From Pseudonocardia sp. TRM90224 (GTDB taxonomy: Bacteria > Actinomycetota > Actinomycetes > Mycobacteriales > Pseudonocardiaceae): a stretch of DNA of 64,000 nt. The translations under genes and the position numbers were made by a program. Where the stretch lies: positions 1 to 64,000 of the forward strand of contig NZ_JAJGSX010000020.1 in assembly GCF_021245725.1 (NCBI RefSeq). The letters are read 5' to 3'. The notes beneath the pieces were generated by a model. That model did no database searches. It had not been told where the DNA came from and was given only the letters and a program-made list of their open reading frames with translations. Position 1 is the first letter of the stretch. Each line of letters begins with the position of its first letter. This document shows positions 60,834 to 64,000 of this stretch, piece after piece.

Positions 60834-62059
60834 CGGTCGCGGGGTGCCGCCGAGAGCTGCGTGTAGCCGGCCACGATGGCATCGAGCTCGCCGGGTTCGA
60901 CGACGTCGGCCAGCCGCTCGAAGCCGTCGGGCGCGCGGCGCTCCACCTCGTCGATCACGCTCTCCGGCCCGCCGACGCGGTTGCGCCGCACGATCTCGCC
61001 GGTCGGCGGCAGCCGCAGGTCCTGGTAGGCGGCCAGGGCCTCGGCGGGGTCGGCGTGCGCTACGAGCTGCTCGCTGAGCACGACGGCGTCGAGCACCGCC
61101 TGTCCGGCGCCGTTGGAACCCATCGGGTACATCGGGTGGGCGGCATCGCCGAGCAGCGTCACGCGACCGGACGACCAGCGCGGCAGCGGGTCGCGGTCGC
61201 ACATCGGGAACTCGAAGCACTCCGCCGTGCTCGTGACGAGTCCGGTGTGGTCGACCTGGTCGACGTGGAACCGGTCGAGGTGCACGCGCAGCTCGGCCGG
61301 GTCGCCTGGGTCTGACCAGTCCTGACGCCGCGGCGGCGGGTCGCCGTCCTTCCCGGTGCGGATGCAGACGACCCAGTTGGTTAGCCGGGTCTCGGGGGAG
61401 CTGCCGCTCGCGATCGGGTAGATCACGAGCTTCGCCGCGATGCCGCCCGCGATCACCATCGAGCTGCCGGTGCCGAACGTCGGCCAGTCGGTGGCCCCGC
61501 GCCACATCATCACGCCGTTCCAGCGCGGCGGGCCCTCGTCGGGGAAGAACGTCGACCGGACGGTCGACGCGATGCCGTCGGCCGCGACCAGCACGTCCCC
61601 GCGGGCGGTCGGCTGCGCCGTGCCGGACCGGTCGGTGAACTGTGCCGTGACCCCGTCGGCGTCCTGGTCGAACCCGACCAGCCGGTGCCCGGTGCGAACG
61701 GCGTCGGGGCCGAGCCGCTCGCACACGGCGGCGTAGAGCATCCCCTGCAGCTGCCCGCGGTGCACCGAGAACTGCGGCACCGCGAACCCGGCGTCGAGCC
61801 CGCACGGCTTGTGCATGATCACCTGGCCGAGCCGGTGGGTGTAGAAGAGCTCGCTGGTCCGCACGGCGATCTCGTCGAGGCGGTCGAGCAGCCCGAGTTC
61901 GGCGAGCTCCGTGACGGCGGGCGGCAGCACGTTGATCCCGACGCCCAGCGCGCGGACCTGCTCGCTCTGCTCGTACACCGTGCATTCGATGCCTGCCCGG
62001 TGCAGCCGGAGAGCTGTGGCCAACCCACCGATCCCCGCCCCGACGACGATCACCTTCAC
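60830..62059 (-). CDS. PHBH-fold FAD monooxygenase (PhzS-like)
   Basis: A 409-residue aromatic hydroxylase: VIVVGAGIGGLATALRLHRAG at 3-23, ADGIAS (DG motif) and RVTLLGDAAHPMYPMGSNG (GD motif). The opening and the SVHRGQLQGMLYAAV segment look like PhzS-type 5-methylphenazine-1-carboxylate monooxygenases, from memory. No other phenazine genes are present, so a generic aromatic hydroxylase is safer. GTG at 62059 follows AGGGGGA. Ten bp after the reductase gene, on the same strand. Confidence 0.87.
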   Translation of the reverse strand: MKVIVVGAGIGGLATALRLHRAGIECTVYEQSEQVRALGVGINVLPPAVTELAELGLLDRLDEIAVRTSELFYTHRLGQVIMHKPCGLDAGFAVPQFSVHRGQLQGMLYAAVCERLGPDAVRTGHRLVGFDQDADGVTAQFTDRSGTAQPTARGDVLVAADGIASTVRSTFFPDEGPPRWNGVMMWRGATDWPTFGTGSSMVIAGGIAAKLVIYPIASGSSPETRLTNWVVCIRTGKDGDPPPRRQDWSDPGDPAELRVHLDRFHVDQVDHTGLVTSTAECFEFPMCDRDPLPRWSSGRVTLLGDAAHPMYPMGSNGAGQAVLDAVVLSEQLVAHADPAEALAAYQDLRLPPTGEIVRRNRVGGPESVIDEVERRAPDGFERLADVVEPGELDAIVAGYTQLSAAPRDR

Positions 62060-62069
62060 ACTGGTCCCC

Positions 62070-63074
62070 CTACATCCTCACGAGCATCTTGCCCACGTTG
62101 CCACCGCGCAGCACCGCGTTCAGCGCGGCCGGGGCCTGCTCGAGACCCTCGACCACGGTCTCCTCCGCCCGCAGCGACCCGTCGGCGAGCCAGCCGGCGG
62201 CCTTCGGGATGTAGTCGGCGAACCGGTGCAGGTTGGACGTGACCAGCATGCCGCGCAGGCTCAGCTCCCGCCACGCCGCGCGGTACATGTTGTCCGGCCC
62301 CGGTGCCGGGGCGTCGGCGTTGTACCCGCTGATCGCGCCGACCAGCGCGATCCGGCCGCCCGGCCGGGCCGCGGCGATCGCAGCCTGCAGGTGGTCGCCG
62401 CCGACCGAGTCGAGGTAGACGTCGATGCCGTCCGGTGCGACCGCGGCGAGCTGCTCCCCGATGGGGGCCGCGCGGTAGTCGAGCGCGTCGTCGAACCCGA
62501 AATCGGTGACGATCTTCTTCGCCTTCTGCGGGCCACCGGCCGAGCCGATCACCCGCGACGCGCCGAGCGCGCGGGCGATCTGCCCGGCCACGCTGCCGAC
62601 CGCACCCGCCGCCGCCGAGATGAGCACGACGTCGCCGGGCCGCACCGGCGCGATCTCGGTCAGCGCGACGTACGCGGTCAGCCCGGGCACCCCGAGCACA
62701 CCGAGGTACGCCTGCGGAGGCGCGATCGTCGTGTCCACGACGGTGACGGCGGCGGCGTCGAGCACGGCGTACTCCCGCCAGCCGAGGAAGTGGCTGACGG
62801 TCGCGCCCACCGGCACGTCCGGCGAGCGACTCTCCACGACCTCGCCGATCGCGCTGCCCTCCAGGGGTGCCCCGAGCTCGAACGGCGGCATGTAGGAGGG
62901 CGCGTCGTCCATGCGGCCGCGCATGTACGGGTCGACGGACATCCAGGTGGTGCGGACGAGCACCTGGCCGTCGCCCGGTGCCGGCACCTCGGTGGTGACG
63001 AGCTCGAGGTCGGTCGGGCGCGGCTCGCCGGTGGGGCGGGCGGCGAGGCGGATCTCCTTGCTGGTGACGGACAT
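62070..63074 (-). CDS. NADP-dependent MDR oxidoreductase (CurA-like)
   Basis: A 334-residue zinc-free medium-chain reductase: MSVDPYMRGRM and GVPGLTAYVALTEIAPVRPGDVV, then the nucleotide fold AAAGAVGSVAGQIARALGA and VGAISGYN. Similar to CurA/leukotriene-B4 dehydrogenase-type double-bond reductases. First gene of a two-gene unit with the FAD monooxygenase. ATG at 63074 is chosen; a longer start would add an unrelated His-rich stretch. Confidence 0.9.
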   Translation of the reverse strand: MSVTSKEIRLAARPTGEPRPTDLELVTTEVPAPGDGQVLVRTTWMSVDPYMRGRMDDAPSYMPPFELGAPLEGSAIGEVVESRSPDVPVGATVSHFLGWREYAVLDAAAVTVVDTTIAPPQAYLGVLGVPGLTAYVALTEIAPVRPGDVVLISAAAGAVGSVAGQIARALGASRVIGSAGGPQKAKKIVTDFGFDDALDYRAAPIGEQLAAVAPDGIDVYLDSVGGDHLQAAIAAARPGGRIALVGAISGYNADAPAPGPDNMYRAAWRELSLRGMLVTSNLHRFADYIPKAAGWLADGSLRAEETVVEGLEQAPAALNAVLRGGNVGKMLVRM

Positions 63075-63160
63075 GTCATGCCTTTCGTGCGGTGGTTGTG
63101 CCCGCTCCAACCGGGAGGCGCTGTCGGTTCGCTGTCGGCCCGCTGTCGACCGGCCATCGG

Positions 63161-63166
63161 TAGCGT
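63161..63166 (+). promoter_or_regulatory. Probable -10 box of leaderless SARP gene
   Basis: TAGCGT, six bases, then the GTG at 63173. No ribosome site. The 98-bp gap is shared with the divergent reductase gene. Confidence 0.55.
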
Positions 63167-63172
63167 GACGGC

Positions 63173-64000
63173 GTGCGCTTCGGCTTGCTCGGGCCGCTCG
63201 CGGCCTGGACGGCGGCGGGCGAGCCGGTGCGCATCCCGGAGGCGAAGGTCAGGGCGCTGCTCGGCGCGCTGCTCGTGCGCCGCGGGACGCTCGTGCCGGC
63301 GCTGCGGCTGGTGGACGACCTGTGGGCGGGCGACCTGCCGGCCGACCCGGCCGGCGCGCTGCAGCTGAAGGTGTCGCGGCTGCGGCGTGCGCTCGACGGT
63401 GCCGAGCCGGGCGCGCGGGGGCTGGTGGTCTCGGAGGCGTCGGGGTACCGGATCGACGTCTCGACGGACGCCGACGAGTTCCGCGAGGCCGTCGATGGGG
63501 CGCGGCTCGCTGCTGACCCTGTGGCGCGTGCCGCCGGGCTCGCCGCGGCGCTGGCGCTCTGGCGTGGCCCTGCGCTGGCCGACCTCGCCGATGCCCGCTT
63601 CGCGCACGCCGCCGCCGCGCGGCTGGAGGAGGAGCGGCTCACCGCCGTCGAGGAACTGGCGGGAGCCCGGCTGGAGCTGGGCGAGCACGCCGCTGTGGTC
63701 GCGGAGCTGGGCGGGCTGGTGGCGGCGCACCCGCTGCGGCAGCGGTTGCGCGGCGCCCTCATGCTCGCCCTCCACCACTCCGACCGCGACGCGGAGGCGC
63801 TCGACACCTTCGCCGAGCTGCGCCGCCGGCTCGCCGACGAGCAGGGCATCGATCCCGGCGGCGAGCTCACCGATCTGCAGGCCGCGATCCTGCGCAACGA
63901 CCCCGCCCTCGCCCCGCCCGTCCCGCGGGTGCGCGGCAACCTGCCGGCGGCTCCCGACGAGCTGATCGGGCGCGCGGCCGCCGTGGTCGCGGTGCGGGAG
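63173..64000 (+). CDS. SARP-family transcriptional activator (cut by window end)
   Basis: The first 276 codons of an AfsR/DnrI/RedD-type regulator. An OmpR-like winged helix (VRFGLLGPLAAWTAAGEPVRIP, GALLVRRGTLVPALRLVDDLW, LQLKVSRLRRAL, SEASGYRI) is followed by the bacterial transcriptional activator domain (LALWRGPALADLADARFA, RQRLRGALMLALHHSDRDAEALDTF). The last visible residues (DELIGRAAAVVAVRE) begin an NB-ARC/ATPase region, so the full protein is probably a large AfsR-like regulator. Divergent from the reductase-monooxygenase pair, which it may control. Confidence 0.88.
   Translation, partial: MRFGLLGPLAAWTAAGEPVRIPEAKVRALLGALLVRRGTLVPALRLVDDLWAGDLPADPAGALQLKVSRLRRALDGAEPGARGLVVSEASGYRIDVSTDADEFREAVDGARLAADPVARAAGLAAALALWRGPALADLADARFAHAAAARLEEERLTAVEELAGARLELGEHAAVVAELGGLVAAHPLRQRLRGALMLALHHSDRDAEALDTFAELRRRLADEQGIDPGGELTDLQAAILRNDPALAPPVPRVRGNLPAAPDELIGRAAAVVAVRE

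Noticed and set aside
60830..62059. Phenazine biosynthesis cluster
   Set aside because: Only a PhzS-like monooxygenase is seen; no phzA-G genes are nearby.
1..64000. tRNA, rRNA, prophage or integrative element
   Set aside because: No cloverleaf, rRNA segment, integrase, transposase or phage structural gene was recognised by eye on either strand; a tRNA scan was not possible here.

Overview
The window reads as chromosome of a high-GC actinomycete, most likely a Pseudonocardia or close relative in the Pseudonocardiaceae. The grounds are very high GC, frequent GTG starts and 4-bp GTGA/ATGA stop-start overlaps, several eukaryote-type Ser/Thr kinases, a roadblock/DUF742/GTPase conservon, mycothiol-type maleylpyruvate isomerase paralogues, a SARP regulator and abundant intergenic palindromes. 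The genus is an inference. I see no rRNA, tRNA, CRISPR array, integrase or transposase.

Layout. 1-838 is gene-free and full of repeats and hairpins. 839-12116 (minus strand) is a phospho-signalling block: an upstream six-gene operon (anchored exported protein, membrane Zn-ribbon protein, vWA protein, PP2C phosphatase, kinase-like membrane protein, and a single-chain Ser/Thr kinase-FHA-ABC transporter), then a second receptor kinase, an anchored HExxH protease-like protein and a DinB-type protein. 12389-23497 holds argG, a hydrolase with a LysR regulator, ccsB, a BlaI/BlaR-like pair, an arginase-family enzyme, an NTF2-like protein, a MocR regulator and a MOSC-reductase-ferredoxin fusion. 23678-32530 holds a nitroreductase, a PPOX flavoprotein, a tiny secreted repeat protein, LysR and IclR regulators and an amine island (copper amine oxidase with two APC permeases).

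32869-37190 is a conservon (kinase-like ATPase, roadblock protein, DUF742 protein, GTPase) translationally coupled to a StyA-like flavin monooxygenase. 37220-47653 is mixed: methyltransferases, an FAD oxidase with a TetR regulator, a gene-poor nest of unrelated hairpins (40535-40972), a STAS protein, FkbM plus sulfatase-like envelope genes, an ECF42-type sigma factor with its DGPF partner, and a MetF-like reductase. 47980-57534 is a carbohydrate operon (HutC-type regulator, solute-binding lipoprotein, two permeases, cytoplasmic GH9 enzyme, SIS-domain protein, BadF/BadG kinase, FAD oxidase) that resembles chitobiose/glucosaminide use. 57608-64000 has an SSS symporter, a glycosyltransferase, a cupin, a PhzS-like monooxygenase, an MDR reductase and a SARP regulator cut by the window edge.

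Two things run through the window. First, families of intergenic palindromes sit just behind stop codons; one family is built of paired palindromic units like REPINs, and two of its 57-bp copies 25 kb apart are exact reverse complements. Second, many starts look leaderless (TANNNT, 6-7 bases, then ATG/GTG). The most unusual gene system is the kinase/phosphatase/vWA operon, three of whose proteins carry repeated Trp-Trp motifs, often WWxxT, in proline-rich linkers next to an FHA phosphothreonine reader.
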